A program made the position numbers and the translations under genes. Source: Lithodes maja (taxonomy: Eukaryota > Arthropoda > Malacostraca > Decapoda > Lithodidae). From it: a stretch of DNA of 64,000 nt. The DNA is taken from assembly GCA_037953745.1 (NCBI GenBank), contig JBAKBP010007646.1, forward strand, positions 1-64,000. The letters run 5' to 3'. Shown here piece after piece: positions 1 through 10,782 of this stretch. The notes below the pieces were generated by a model, which had not been told where the DNA came from, made no database searches, and worked only from the letters and a program-made list of their open reading frames with translations. Numbering within the stretch: position 1 is the first letter of the stretch; each line of letters begins with the position of its first letter.

Positions 1-37
1 TGTTAACGAGCCACTAACCGGTGAGCTCGAAAAGGAG

Positions 38-355
38 ATGCCAACAGTTTTCCCTGTGTGTGCTGTCACACGTTCAATGTCTCAAGTAGCAGTTCCCTCA
101 GACAGAAATGTACTGAATGTAAGAGTTGATGAAAGGGATGATGAGAGTGTGAATGATGCTCCAACTGTGCCTGATGATGTGACTGAGGTGGATTTATCTG
201 ACACCTTTATGGCTCATCTTGACCCTAACGATGACCATGAAACCCCTCCAAATTGTCCTAGTGGCCTGGTAGAGCTACAGAGAGATGATAGAGAATGCAA
301 GGAGTTAGCTGCCAGGGCCGTGAGTGAAGAGGAATGTGAGAAGGAGGGTGGTTAA
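38..355 (+). pseudogene. Gypsy polyprotein linker upstream of integrase (fragment)
   Basis: An open stretch of 105 codons, rich in Asp and Glu, that resembles the variable linker between protease and integrase in Gypsy polyproteins (it begins near TVFPVCAVTRSMSQ). No domain is recognised. It is in a different frame from the integrase that follows, so at least one frameshift lies around 330-420. Its place in the polyprotein is inferred from its neighbours only. Confidence 0.45.
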
Positions 356-1427
356 TGTTTCTACCTCAAAGGAGGAGTATTGTGGCGTAGATGGAGACGG
401 CCACACAGACCAATCGAATGACGGGGCCTGGGACGTCCATCAAGTAGTAGTCCCCAAACCTTGTCGTAGAGATATCTTGGAAATGGCACATTGTATACCA
501 TTGGCAGGACACCTAGGTGTGAGAAAAACTCTAGACAGAATCAGAGCCCACTTTCACTGGCCAGGAATGCGTGCAGATGTAGTGGAGTTTTGTAGAGTGT
601 GTCACACTTGCCAGATGACAGGAAAACCCAATCAGAAGGTGCCTGTACATCCTCTGGTGCCCTTGCCCGTCTTCGAGAATCCTTTTACTCGGGTGGTAGT
701 GGACATTGTAGGCCCATTGCCTAAGACTTCCCAAGGTACCAATTATTTATTAACTATTATGGACATGGCAACTCGCTACCCAGAGGCTATACCCTTAAGG
801 ACTACCTCTGCTCCAACTGTCATCATGGAACTGCTCAAATTCTTCACCAGAATGGGTTTCCCCCATGAGGTGCAAAGTGATCAAGGAACTAATTTTACCT
901 CTAACATTTTTCAGCAGTCCCTGAAGGAGTTGGGTATCGAGCATGTTAAGTCGAGCACCTACCACCCAGAGAGTCAAGGGGTTCTCGAACGGTTTCATCA
1001 AACTTTGAAAGCCATGTTGCGTAAATATTGTACAGAGACCGGAGTTGAGTGGGATAAGGGGGTACCTTTTCTTTTATTCGCTACTCGTGAGGTTCCAACT
1101 GAATCCCTGGGTTTTTCCCCAAATGAGCTAGTTTTCGGTCACCAGGTAAGAGGTCCTTTGCAACTATTGCAGGATAGCCTAGTTGGCCAGGAGGGGAACC
1201 AAAACCTCCTCAAGTATGTTTCAGATTTCAAAACCCGGCTGAGATCCTCATGTGAGCTTGCAGCTCAAAACTTGACAGTGGCTAAAAGCTCCATGAAGAA
1301 CTGGTATGACAGAAAAGCCCGTGAGAGGGAGTTTCAGCCCGGTGATGAGGTTTTGGTCTGCTCCCCCTTTTTGGCCAACCTTTATCTGCCAAGTTCAGGG
1401 GCCCATATAAGATCATTCAGAGGGTGA
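324..1427 (+). pseudogene. Retrotransposon integrase (frameshifted)
   Basis: Integrase inserts the retrotransposon cDNA into chromosomal DNA. The reading contains the N-terminal zinc-binding H2C2 module (PLAGHLGVRKTLDRI ... CRVCHTC, about residues 55-95). The catalytic core follows with its conserved acids: VVDIVGPLP, QSDQGTNFTS and a Glu in YHPESQGVLERFH (about residues 125-225). The frame is lost near 1365-1380, within a C/T-rich run; the C-terminal part continues in the frame at 1424-1891. The first ~35 residues probably do not belong to the protein. Length and motifs fit a Gypsy integrase; the family call is secure and the copy is inactive. Confidence 0.9.
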
Positions 1428-1891
1428 GCATTACCGATTATCTAGTAACTACCCCAGACAGGAGAAAGCCCACGCAAGTATTCCATATAAATATGTTGAA
1501 ACCCTACCATAGGTCCCCTGATTCCTCTCCTCCAGATTCTCCCACTGTGGCAGTGAATGTCAGAACCTGTGGACAGCCTGGTGCGGACGAAGTCTTCAGT
1601 TCACTTACTGACCCGCAACAGACTGTTCCAGAGCCTGAAGGTATCCATGCAGACTTTGACTTGTCCTGTAGCCTATCCAACTTTAAGTATAAATCAGTAG
1701 CTTGGGGGGAATTACCATCTAAACTATGTCATCTTCCCTCTGATCAAGCGAACCAACTAATCTCTGTTTTATCTCAGTCTCCCAGTGTGTTCCGTGATAC
1801 TTCAGGGCTCACTTCTTTGGCCGTGCACGACATAACTATCCCCCTACCGTATCTCACCACAACGCAGGAGTATACTGCAGGTCGAGCTTGA
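1424..1891 (+). pseudogene. Integrase C-terminus joined to RT N-terminal segment
   Basis: The first ~30 residues are the integrase tail (TPDRRKPTQVFHINMLKPYH), the usual end of Gypsy integrases. After a linker of about 60 residues the reading becomes the segment that precedes Gypsy reverse transcriptase (VFRDTSGLTSLAVHDITI). This continuity shows that integrase is encoded before reverse transcriptase in this family. The frame closes at a TGA, and the RT continues in another frame from about 1896, so an indel lies near 1870-1895. Confidence 0.85.
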
Positions 1892-1895
1892 CTTC

Positions 1896-2402
1896 ATGTT
1901 ATCAAACGAGCTGATCACTAGGGCCTTAAGCCAGTGGAGTAGTCCGGTCATACTTGTGCCAAAGCCAGACGGGAGCCATAGTTTATGTATGGACTATAGG
2001 CTAGTTAATGCCGTCACAAAGAACGATACCTACCCACTGCCACGGATCGACGACTGCATTGACCAGATTGGTACAGCCACCTATATCAGCAAGATTGACT
2101 TAATGAAGGGATATTGGCAAGTAGCTCTCATCCCTAGAGCGAGGGAAATATCATGCTTTGTAGGCTATAATCAAGCCTTCTGCTGTAACGTAATGCCCTA
2201 CGGCTTGAAAAACGCTCCAGCTACATTCCAGCGCCTCATGAATTTGGTGACTGAAGGGGTACCTGGATGCGTTGTCTACATCGATGATATTCTTATCTTT
2301 TCACAGTCATGGGAGGAGCATCTTTACCAACTTAGATTGCTGTTCTTAAATCTTGCTGATGCCAATCTGGTGGTAAATCTTAAGAAATGCACCTTTGTAT
2401 AG
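1896..2402 (+). pseudogene. Reverse transcriptase, fingers and palm
   Basis: RNA-directed DNA polymerase core of the Gypsy element. Visible motifs are SSPVILVPKPDGS, YPLPRIDDCIDQIG, SKIDLMKGYWQV, MPYGLKNAPATFQRLM and the catalytic VYIDDILIFS box. Lys-Ile-Asp and the Asp-Asp pair are present. The reading ends at an in-frame TAG (2400-2402); the same frame continues beyond it, so this is a point nonsense change and not the natural end. A degraded second copy of part of this region sits at 3112-3343. Confidence 0.93.
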
Positions 2403-3083
2403 AGTACGGTCCAGTATCTAGGATATACGGTAGGTCAGGGGCAGGTTAGACCTCCTCAAGCAAAGGTAGAGTCTATTCTAGAATTCCCAACTCCTAGCAC
2501 TAAGAAACATATCCAAAGGTACCTAGGAATGATTGGTTATTATAGGCGTTTCATCTTAAACTTTTCTAGGTTAACAGCTCCCCTGACAGATCTTCTCCGT
2601 AAGGATGTGAAGTTTGAGTGGTCGTCCGAATGTGAGGAGGCCTTTAATGCTACCAAATATATTTTATCAAATTATCCTGTACTCCGAGCTCCTGATTTTA
2701 ACAGATTTTTTTCCCTAGCAGTGGATGCGAGCAATACCGGGGTTGGTGCAGTATTGCTACAGGAAGACGACTGTGAAGTATTGCATCCTGTGTGCTATTT
2801 TAGTAAAAAATTAAATTCTGCTAAACGTACCTATTCAGTCATTGAGAAGGAGCTGTTAGCATTAATGTTATCCCTTCAATACTTTGCTGTCTATGTGCAA
2901 TCTGCCTCTGGTGCCATCACTGTGTATACTGACCATCACCCCTTAACATTTTTGCATAAGTTCCAAAATAAAAACCAACGACTGACCAGGTGGAGTTTGT
3001 TGCTGCAGGAATACTCCCTGGATGTTAAACATATTAAGGGGGTCCAGAACGTGCAAGCCGATTGCCTATCACGTATCTATTAA
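2403..3083 (+). pseudogene. RT thumb and RNase H
   Basis: In-frame continuation of the reverse transcriptase after the TAG. It contains the connection (YLGYTVGQGQVRP, RYLGMIGYYRRFI) and an RNase H-like domain (SLAVDASNTGVGAVLLQ, YSVIEKELLALMLSLQYF, VYTDHHPLTFLH). It ends with HIKGVQNVQADCLSRIY and a TAA at 3081-3083. That ending is typical of Gypsy RNase H. In canonical Gypsy order integrase would follow here, but only the polypurine tract and LTR do. Confidence 0.93.
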
Positions 3084-3111
3084 AGATTGCATTTACCAGG
3101 TTGGCCTCAAA

Positions 3112-3343
3112 CAGCAGTAAGATTACTTAATGAGAGGATTTTGGCAATTAGCTCTCCCTTGTAGCAAGGTAAATATCATGCTTTAGTAGTGCGCTTTCAA
3201 GCCTTCAGCTGTGAGATAATGCCTTGCAGTTCGAATAACGCTCCAGCTACGTTCCGGCTATGTTCTGATGTGGTACCTGGAGACGTTGCCTACTTTGGGT
3301 GATATCCTCATTATAATCTTGCTGTTGCCAATCTGGTGGTGAA
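3112..3343 (+). repeat. Degraded second copy of an RT segment
   Basis: Between the RNase H stop and the LTR is about 230 bp that aligns with the RT region from roughly 2090 to 2370, but with many substitutions and internal deletions. Shared stretches include AAATATCATGCTTT, ACGCTCCAGCTAC, GTACCTGGA and GCCAATCTGGTGGT. It is a non-coding internal duplication of pol, shortened and mutated. Confidence 0.75.
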
Positions 3344-3392
3344 TCTATTTATGTATTATGTATATTATGTACTATACTCCTTACACTCTTTT

Positions 3393-3406
3393 CTAGGGGG
3401 GAGGTC
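3393..3406 (+). other. Polypurine tract
   Basis: CTAGGGGGGAGGTC lies directly before the TG of the 3' LTR. This is the expected place and composition for the plus-strand primer of an LTR retrotransposon. Confidence 0.7.
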
Positions 3407-4758
3407 TGACATACAGAGCCCTGTATGTTTATTTAAGAGTTAGAATTAAGAGTTGAAAGAGTGCCGAATTACCCAGGCGGCGAAGCAGACCAGCGAGCGA
3501 ACCAGCGAGTGGGAAACCAGCTCGTCTGCATACCAGCAAACAAGCCTTCACACCTGCGTCGTCATATGGGACCCTGCAAACTACTTCGATGACCCAACGC
3601 TATGACGATGATCGACGCCAATCAACGCCATTGGACCACGCACCTGCTACGCAACTAGAGGAGCTGTGATTGGGGCGCGCACCATCCCCCGCCTCCTGAT
3701 TCGTTGCTACACCATCATTGCATAGTATATAAGACCCGAGTAGTGGGCATTCAAATCAGTCTCATTTGGAGTTGGGAAGGTGAACTTGCAGCTGGAGGAA
3801 GACGGGGTGAAGTATTATAATGGGATTGTGACTGTCAGTCAGATTATGTAAGTGTGTTCGGTGTAAACACTTACGTTATGTTGGTTAGTGAGATATGTGA
3901 TTGGGAATTAACGTTAACTATTTTAGTTGACTGACTTCTGGACTAAAGCTACTCTTTAAGTATTTGAGTTATGATAAAAGTAATACTATTGTTTATATTA
4001 AGATTTACGAGTTCTTTCATTTTCTTTTAATTAAGCTTACATTGCTGGTAAGAACAAGTACGGTGATACTATTGTCTCATATTAGTATTATCGCCTTAGA
4101 CTAACATGGCTGTTTTAATGTTACTTCTAGTGATTTCCTAAGCTGAAGAAAATTCTTTTAGCTTCAAAATATTATTTTTGCTTTTCATATTATTTGAGTG
4201 AGACCTGAATCGAATCTATGAAGCGATCTTGTAACTTAATTTACTTATAAACAAACCTCAATGTTACGTGGTTAAGAAATACATTTATCTAATTATTAAA
4301 TATATATCTAACTTTGTATGTGACTTTGATATTAATCCTGATAATAATAATATAAAACTATTAACGTAAGACAAGAACCAAGAATAATAATTACATTAAA
4401 TATAAATAAAAGGACATATAAGAAAACTAGCTATTATCTTTCAAGACTTGATATATAATTAATAGTCCTTCTTTAGATATTACTTTTTCGGTTCATAACC
4501 ATAGCCTACTAAGCTTCGGTTATATAATAATTCTTTATAAATACTACATGACTAATTAGTTTCAGTAATTTTTCATAATTAAAGAGTATCAGTCAATAAA
4601 GGATACCAAGTCCTAAGATCCAAAAGGAAAGGAAGCAACAACAGGAAATAATTGTATTAGATTTTACTTTCGATTTGCCTTCAGCTGACTGATACCTTAA
4701 TATATATCTCTGTGCTATCTAGATTCATCAAGTTAACCACTTGAGGATCAAGATACGT

Positions 4759-4762
<4 letters not shown>
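3407..4762 (+). repeat. 3' LTR of the Gypsy element (1356 bp)
   Basis: Starts TGACATACAG immediately after the polypurine tract and ends GATACGTAACA, giving TG...CA termini. The end is fixed by comparison with the inverted copy at the right of the window, which starts exactly with TGTTACGTATC at 62487. In both copies the terminal CA directly abuts a long AT array. A core promoter is visible inside. The second half is very AT-rich and has no coding potential. Confidence 0.85.
3726..3760 (+). promoter_or_regulatory. LTR core promoter: TATA box and initiator
   Basis: TATATAAG at 3726-3733 is followed about 30 bp later by TCAGT at 3756-3760. The second motif matches the arthropod initiator, and the spacing is right for RNA polymerase II. 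This would mark the U3/R boundary of the LTR. Inference from motif and spacing. Confidence 0.6.

Positions 4763-4794
<32 letters not shown>
4763..4794. repeat. AT dinucleotide array
   Basis: Uninterrupted AT repeat that begins directly at the end of the Gypsy LTR. Confidence 0.95.
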
Positions 4795-4796
<2 letters not shown>

Positions 4797-5587
4797 TTCC
4801 CACTTCCTTGAATATGTCTATTATTATACGTATCCAGTGATGTTCAATAGAGGCTGTTCTTATAACGTATAATCTTGAAGGGGAGATGAGCCGTTTTTTG
4901 GGCTATTAATTAATTTCTTCCTTTATTTCTTAGTGTCCTCGCTAGACCTCCATCAAGCTTACAAAAACGCCCCCTACACTCCCCTTCAAGACAAATTTTT
5001 AAATTTGTTGGTAGAAAAATGTCCCGGCCGAAGGCCGGTTCCTGTTAATATTCCAGGCTCGCTATCGCTCGCCAGGAAAAACAAACTAAGTAGCACGAAA
5101 TGTCTTAAAATTGACAACGAAATGTGGCGAAAGGTGTTAAAATAGCCACATTAATGAGCCGAACGTCTTATAATCTCAAAACAAATAAGAGGGAGAAAAG
5201 GAACCAGAAAAACCACCCATCTCCCCTTAAGCGATTCCCTGTGTTCTTAAGTTAAACATATTTCTCACAATAAATAAATACTTTTCTCCCAAAATGGTGT
5301 TCGCAAAATACCAGATACTTTTAGAACAGTTCAACGGAGCACTAAAGAATCATTGAAACAATTGATACTGAGAAACATAGAATTAAATCATTACCCAATA
5401 AACACTACGGTAAAATAGTGTCTGCAGGTCGTAAGAGAATGAGTGGGCCAGTTGAGATCAATAAATTAAACCTCAAACAGAGAAATACTACAAATATAAA
5501 TGCAGCGAAGAGTACGGGATGATTTTGTTCTGATTGTGAGTCTTGATTTCCAGTGTCTCTCTTTACCCTTCGGGAGGTATGATTAAT

Positions 5588-5634
<47 letters not shown>
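4795..5634. other. Non-coding spacer, unidentified; ends in AT array
   Basis: No gene is supported. A 70-codon open frame at 4933-5145 has no recognised domain and contains two short palindromes (CCCGGCCGAAGGCCGG; a CAGGCTCGCTATCGCTCGCCAGG-like hairpin near 5060). A 45-bp AT array fills 5590-5634 and touches the start of the next Penelope-like element. Confidence 0.6.
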
Positions 5635-5637
<3 letters not shown>

Positions 5638-5640
5638 CCT

Positions 5641-6180
5641 AATAATTGTTTTGGTATAGCTAAAGACATAATGAGGAAGTTATTTAGATCTGTCACTTCG
5701 GAATCTTGTTTTCTTTTTAATAATAACTTATATAGTCAAACCGATGGTGTATCCAAGGAAGTAGTTTAGGCCCTCTTTTCGCTAATGCTTTCCTATGCAA
5801 CAAGGAAGTTCAATGGCTAAATAACTGTCCACTTACCTTTAGACCTATTTGGTACAAAAGGTACGTGGACGATACCTTTCTTATCTTTAGGAACGAGCAT
5901 GATAACGAATGTTTTTTCAAGTATATAAATAAACAGCACAAAAACATTAACTTCACAAAGGAAAAAGAAAACAACGAATCTCTGAATTTTTCGGATGTCC
6001 TCATAACAAAAACTAAAGATGGATATGTACAGGTGTTTACAGAAAACCAACTCACACAGGACAGGGTCTTAGCTGGTTCAGCTTTTGCCCGAAACTTTAC
6101 AAAATCAACTCTATTAAAACTTTGCTGGATCGAGCTTATGAAATTTGCTCTAATTATGTCAGGCTTCACGAGGAGATAAC
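5641..6180 (+). pseudogene. PLE reverse transcriptase (C-terminal half, broken)
   Basis: The translation across frames gives the PLE RT motifs YSQTDGVS (usually followed by MGSSLGPLFAN), then WYKRYVDDTFLIF with the catalytic Asp pair. The following region (FTKEKENNESLNFSDVLI) matches the usual NFSDV/LPFLDV segment of PLEs. Frameshifts occur near 5765 and again after 6040, where the reading continues in another frame. No intact start exists because the element is 5'-truncated. Confidence 0.85.
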
Positions 6181-6204
6181 CAAATTAAGGGACTACTTTG
6201 TTAA

Positions 6205-6905
6205 TAATAATTATTAGGAAGATCTTTTCAACAGTATCCTAAAGAAGTTTTTGAATGTCAAACAATACGGAGCCAGTGAACCCAAGTATGATGTTCCTAA
6301 ATTGGTTAAGTCATAGACTACAGTAGATCTGGACTGGACACGAAAATGGAACTTTGCAGTAAGGGACCCAAAATCGGAGAACGAACCCCCCAAGTTCGAA
6401 CCTCGAAACCGCGAAAATGTTATCTATGGTTAAGTATATCAAGATGCCGTTCTATGGTAAAATTAGTTACGAAATTTCGGAAAATTGCTCAAAATATTTT
6501 AAAAGATTCATTCCCTGCAGTTAACTTTAAGATTATATTCACTAATGACTTCAACATTGGTTAATTGTTTAATTTCAAAGACCGTGTGATAGACCCTCTA
6601 TGTTCGAATATCGTTTACCAATTTACTTGTCCTAGCTGTAATGCTGGGTATATTGGATGTACCAGCCGTTCATTCAAGATAAGGGTATACGAACATATTG
6701 GCAAAAGTTACAGGTCAGGTATTTTTTTTTACAAAAGATGGCATTTTCTGCCGTCCGAAATCACTCCCATGAGAACGATCATTGTTTCTCTGATAAAGAT
6801 TTTCAAATATTAGCGAAATTTAGGCATCACACAGACGCGCTCATTGGAGAAAAATTGCTCATCAAGAAGTTCAATCCAGAACTTAATGTTTCGAACATCT
6901 CTTAA
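6205..6905 (+). pseudogene. PLE linker and GIY-YIG endonuclease (broken)
   Basis: Downstream half of the PLE protein. A linker (AQNILKDSFPAVNF, FTNDFNIG) leads through an in-frame stop at 6562-6564 into the GIY-YIG nuclease (NIVYQFTCPSCNAGYIG, RVYEHIG). After a frameshift in the T run at 6721-6730 it continues with HTDALIGEKLLIKKFNPELN, which includes the expected Glu. Such nucleases nick the target DNA for PLE insertion. The domain assignment is firm; function is lost. Confidence 0.85.
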
Positions 6906-7385
6906 ATATTTGTGATTGTGTTTTTTGTATATTTTTTTTTTTTTTTTTTTTTCAAATTGTTCGATCAATTTGTTTTAGTTTCATTTTATTTCCTTTCACA
7001 GCTCCACAGTCACTTGAGCTATGGCGGTGCCTTAGTTGACCCCCACACCCAGTTCTGTGAACGTGTCTGGTCTTTTGTTTCCCTGTACTTAGGTAGGTGT
7101 ACATGTATTACGTGATTTGTGTATTATAATGTTTTGTAAAAGGTGTAGTCTGTTGATAGTTCATTATGTTCTTAAGTAAATTACGAAATAGTTATATATA
7201 TTATTAATTAGATGTTTCAGTTTCTACTTCTAACTGTGAGTTTCAGTAATGTTTATACATTTTAAACTTATAAATATAAATATAGAATATATTGTAATTG
7301 TTTACACATTTTTCACTGACTTATTAGTGATCCCGTTGTTCCTTTTGGTATGAGTTTTTACTCTTGTTTTAGGGTTATATGGTAC

Positions 7386-7425
7386 TCCTGAAGATGGCTT
7401 AATGTAAGCCGAAAATTCGAGAATA
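7386..7425 (+). ncRNA. Hammerhead-like core in PLE 3' region (incomplete)
   Basis: CTGAAGA (7388-7394), a perfect 5-bp stem GGCTT/AAGCC with a 5-nt loop (7396-7410), then GAAA (7411-7414). This matches the conserved core and stem II of a hammerhead ribozyme, which has been reported in Penelope-like elements. A proper stem III and a cleavage triplet are not evident, so this copy is probably not active. Confidence 0.4.
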
Positions 7426-7459
7426 AAGATGGGTCCAGGCGTCTTATCCCTACTTATCC

Positions 7460-7462
<3 letters not shown>

Positions 7463-7511
<49 letters not shown>
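7463..7511. repeat. AT dinucleotide array
   Basis: About 49 bp of AT repeat at the 3' boundary of the PLE. Confidence 0.95.
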
Positions 7512-7513
<2 letters not shown>

Positions 7514-8268
7514 AATTTATCTAGTTTTACACCGGGTCAAAACCATCGATATATTATTTAGACAAATATGTTAGTTAGGTCATGTACTTCATTGCCATAT
7601 ACAGTATGTCCACCCTGTCGGTAATTCATTATAAAAAAAATCCCTAATTCTAAAAAAAAAATCCCTAAATCTCGCACGGCTCACCCGATCTCCAGTTTCT
7701 GTTGCGTTGCTGCGGGACGGCCACCCCTCTCGCTCCACCACCTTCTTTCATCTATGCCACGCCACCCCCTTGCCACATGACTCGTTGCCGCCGTTTGGGG
7801 GCTTCCGGGCTTGTAGGTGGGGCGGCCAAGGTTCTTGGCCGCTCTCCCTATCACCTCCAACTAATTTTGTCATGTCCTTTTCTTTCTCCTCCTTTCTAGT
7901 TTTCGTTTTTCCCTCTTCCGCTTTCTCCTGGGGCTGCCATCCGAGGCCGGTCTCCCACCCTTGGACTTTTGTGGTCCCGTCCCTCCCTTCCCTTCCGGTT
8001 GACTTCCCTGTTTGCTTCCTTCCTTTCTCTTTAACTGCTTCGGAGGTTCTAGTTTCCTTAGGGCTTCGCCTTGGTGTCTCTGATCACTGCTGAGTTGGCA
8101 GAGTCCACCTGGCGACAGGTGCTGCCGGCCAGGGCTCGCAAGGCTCGTTGCTGGAGGATAGGCACTATAGGGTTGCTTTGGGGGTTTCTGACTCTCTTCT
8201 CTCTTCCCAGTGAGTGTGTCAGGTGACTACGCCGGCCCCGTTCTCCGTGGGACAAAGCTGCAGGACAA

Positions 8269-10661
8269 ATGCCCGGGTTGTACAAGGTCCCTAGCTCAAA
8301 GCCGAGACCTGTCCCATCTCAATTGGCCGCATTCTGGGTTTCGTGGCCCTGCGGAGGTCTTTCTCCCTTTCGTTGCCAGGGGCACCTGGTAACCGCAGTA
8401 TCTTCTTCCATGCTTTACCCCCTTTTCTCTTGCTATGGTGACGACTTATGCTTTTTTCCCTGTTCTTCCCTGTTTATGGCTTCTGCTTTAGTGGTTCCGG
8501 TGAGTGAGCCCCTTGTGGCATGCAGCCTGCCACTTGGGGGTCTGTTGTCTGGCTGTCAGTCCGGTTCACCGCGGGAGCACGGTGAGTCGGGGATGGTTTT
8601 GGGTGCTCTCGACCGGCCCGCTGAACTATCCCTCGGTCGTCGCTCGTCCCTCTCGTCCATTACCGTTCCGAATCCTTCTCCTACCCTTCCGTCTTCGTCA
8701 CGTCTTTCTCCGCCCTCCACTACCCAGGATTTCATCTCCTCTCCTGTAGTTATTTCTGCGTCTTCCTCTTCTTCCTCTTCTCCCTCTAGTCTTGTCACCC
8801 TCGACCCTTTTCTGCCCTCCCTCCCTCGTTCTCTTTCCTCTTCTTCTCCAGTTTCGTCCTCTTCTCGTCCTCGCTCCTCGGTCCTCCCTATGTCCTCTCT
8901 CTTTGCACCTCCTTCCTTTACTAAGTTTTTCTCCATCCCTGCTTCTGCGCCTCTAGCCGGTGATGACCTCCTCTTCCACCTGCGTCTCCTTCAACAGGTG
9001 GGAAAGGACGTCACCTTCCACTCCCGCCATGATGCCTCCCGTCTTGTTACCGTCCAAAACGAACTTCAGGCTACTGCTCTGTCCTCTTTCGTCGATTGTT
9101 CTGGCACCCCCATCCCGGCTCAAAAAGATCAACGACTCAACTCCTGTACAGGGACTGTCCTGATCCCCGCTTCCATCCGTCTCGGGGGTCGTCCTTTCGC
9201 GGATTGCGCCGACCTCGTCAAGGACATCGTTGTCGCTCAAGACCACAAGGTGGTTAGTGTGGTGTGCTACACTATCCCTCCTCGCGACCTTCGCCGCCAT
9301 CCCGCTAACATTGCCAAGATCTCTTTTGATGGACTTTCCCTTCCTGCCCATGTTATTGTCGGTGGTACTCGCCTCCCTGTGACTGCGTCTCTTCCCCGTC
9401 CACTCCAGTGTCGCAGCTGCTGGCGTTTCGGCCACCCGGCTAAGTTCTGCCGTACAGCCGCTGAGAGTCCACTCTGCCCGCGCTGTGCGCAGTCCGGACA
9501 TGCCGTTGGCGAATGTCAGTCAACGTCCCAGTTCTGCCTTAATTGCCGCGGGTCTCATTCGGCCGACTCTAAGTTTTGCCCCGTTCATCTGTTCGAGTCT
9601 GAGGTTGCTGTCCTCAAAGCGAGACACGGCCTTACGCTCACCGCTGCCCGCCAAGAGGCTCGTCGCTTGGGCTTCACCCCTCAGTCATTTTCCAAGACTC
9701 TGTCTCCTCCCTCCTCTTCTTTGCCTCCCTCTACCACGCCCCCCCCTTTTTCTGGTTCCTCGGTTCCTTCCACCGCCTCCGCTCCCTCCGTCCCCCGGTC
9801 GCACCAGTTTCGTCATCTGCCTCCCTTCCTTCTACCGGTGCTTCTCCTGGATTTTCTCCTTCCTCCTCTTCAGTCTCCTCCGTTCGTCCTTCCGTCTCTT
9901 CCTTTTCTGTCCCTTTGTCTAACACTTTCTCTGTTCTCAGTCCTTCTCCTACTTCTGCCCCTTCCTCTTGCTCTCTTCCTTGTTCCTCCTCTTCTAGTCT
10001 CCCTCCACGCTCTCACCGTTCCAAGCCTCCCCCCCGTTCTCCGTCATCTTCCTCTTCTAGTCGCCCCAAATCTCCTACTCGCTCTAAACTTCCCTTCTCC
10101 TCTACCAAACGGGCTCCTGTGCTCCGTTCTTCCTCGCCCGCTTCCTCTTTTAAACGTAAGGGTGGTCTCCGTGATGTGCGGTGCTCAAGTCCCTGCGAGA
10201 AGAAGAAGAAGTCGCCTCCTTCTCCTTCTGTTTCCCTTTCTCCTCTCTCCGTCCAGTCTCCTCCTCCTCCCGTCCCTGCATCCCTAGATTTCTCCTACGA
10301 AACCCTACCTCAGATTGAGGAATTTATCCGTTCTTCCCACCCACCACCTTCTAGTGTTCACGCCGAAGTTCATCCTACCCCCTCTTCTCTCCCCCCTACC
10401 CCTCTCCCGCCTTCCCCTGCCCCGTCCTCTTCCTCCACTCCCCCTTCTGGCCTTCCTCCGGGCCCTCCTCCTCTTCCTCCTCCTGACCCTCCCCCTCTTC
10501 CTTCTCCTGCCCTTACCCCCTCCTTCTCTTCCCACCCGCCGTCCGTCCTTCCTCCCTCTTCCGGCCCTCCTCCTTCTCTGTTAGACCTCCCTATGCCCCC
10601 CGGTTTCCAGTCTTCCCCTTCAACGTCTTCTCCAATTCCTGCTCTTATTTCCCATCGTTAG
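8269..10661 (+). pseudogene. LINE ORF1, gag-like zinc-knuckle protein (one frameshift)
   Basis: ORF1 proteins of I-group LINEs bind the element RNA. From the first ATG the reading runs 672 codons in one frame, but near the C run at 9793-9797 the sensible Ser/Pro-rich reading moves to the frame that ends at 10661. Domains: a Ser/Pro-rich leader (residues ~100-220), a globular gag-like region (~225-375), then three zinc knuckles: CRSCWRFGHPAKFC, CPRCAQSGHAVGEC and CLNCRGSHSADSKFC (~380-445). A long Pro/Ser-rich tail follows. The true start may be a later ATG (for example near 8476); the leader has no clear homology. ORF2 follows ~120 bp downstream. Confidence 0.8.
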
Positions 10662-10782
10662 CCTCTCTTGGCTATATTTTCCACCCACGGTGTTACCTGT
10701 ATTTTGTAAATATGTTGTATATAGTGTACGTCTTTTCTTCCCTCTTGTACGCGTCTTCTTTTTAATCTTTTTTGTCTTTATA

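Larger units (their letters stand above)
1..4762 (+). mobile_element. Ty3/Gypsy LTR retrotransposon, 3' part, integrase-before-RT order
   Basis: The window opens inside the internal region of an LTR retrotransposon. Visible order is a linker, integrase, reverse transcriptase, RNase H, a polypurine tract and the 3' LTR. Gag, protease and the 5' LTR lie outside. Most Ty3/Gypsy elements place integrase last; here the integrase C-terminus runs straight into the RT N-terminal segment, as described for the Gmr1-like group. All coding parts are broken by frameshifts and stops, so this copy is dead. An inverted copy of its LTR lies at 62487-64000. Confidence 0.9.
5640..7460 (+). mobile_element. Penelope-like element, 5'-truncated
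   Basis: A PLE truncated within the RT domain, with a GIY-YIG endonuclease downstream and a 3' region carrying a hammerhead-like core. AT arrays sit at both ends (5590-5634 and 7463-7511). It is a different and older family than the pair at 15.6-22.5 kb: the proteins share only family-level motifs. Coding is broken at several places. Confidence 0.85.

Noticed and set aside
1..4762. Envelope gene or retrovirus-like element
   Set aside because: Nothing but a degraded RT duplicate and the polypurine tract lies between RNase H and the LTR.
10305..10584. Arg/Gly-rich and Leu/Pro-rich open frames opposite and beside LINE ORF1
   Set aside because: Shadows of the Ser/Pro-rich ORF1 tail.
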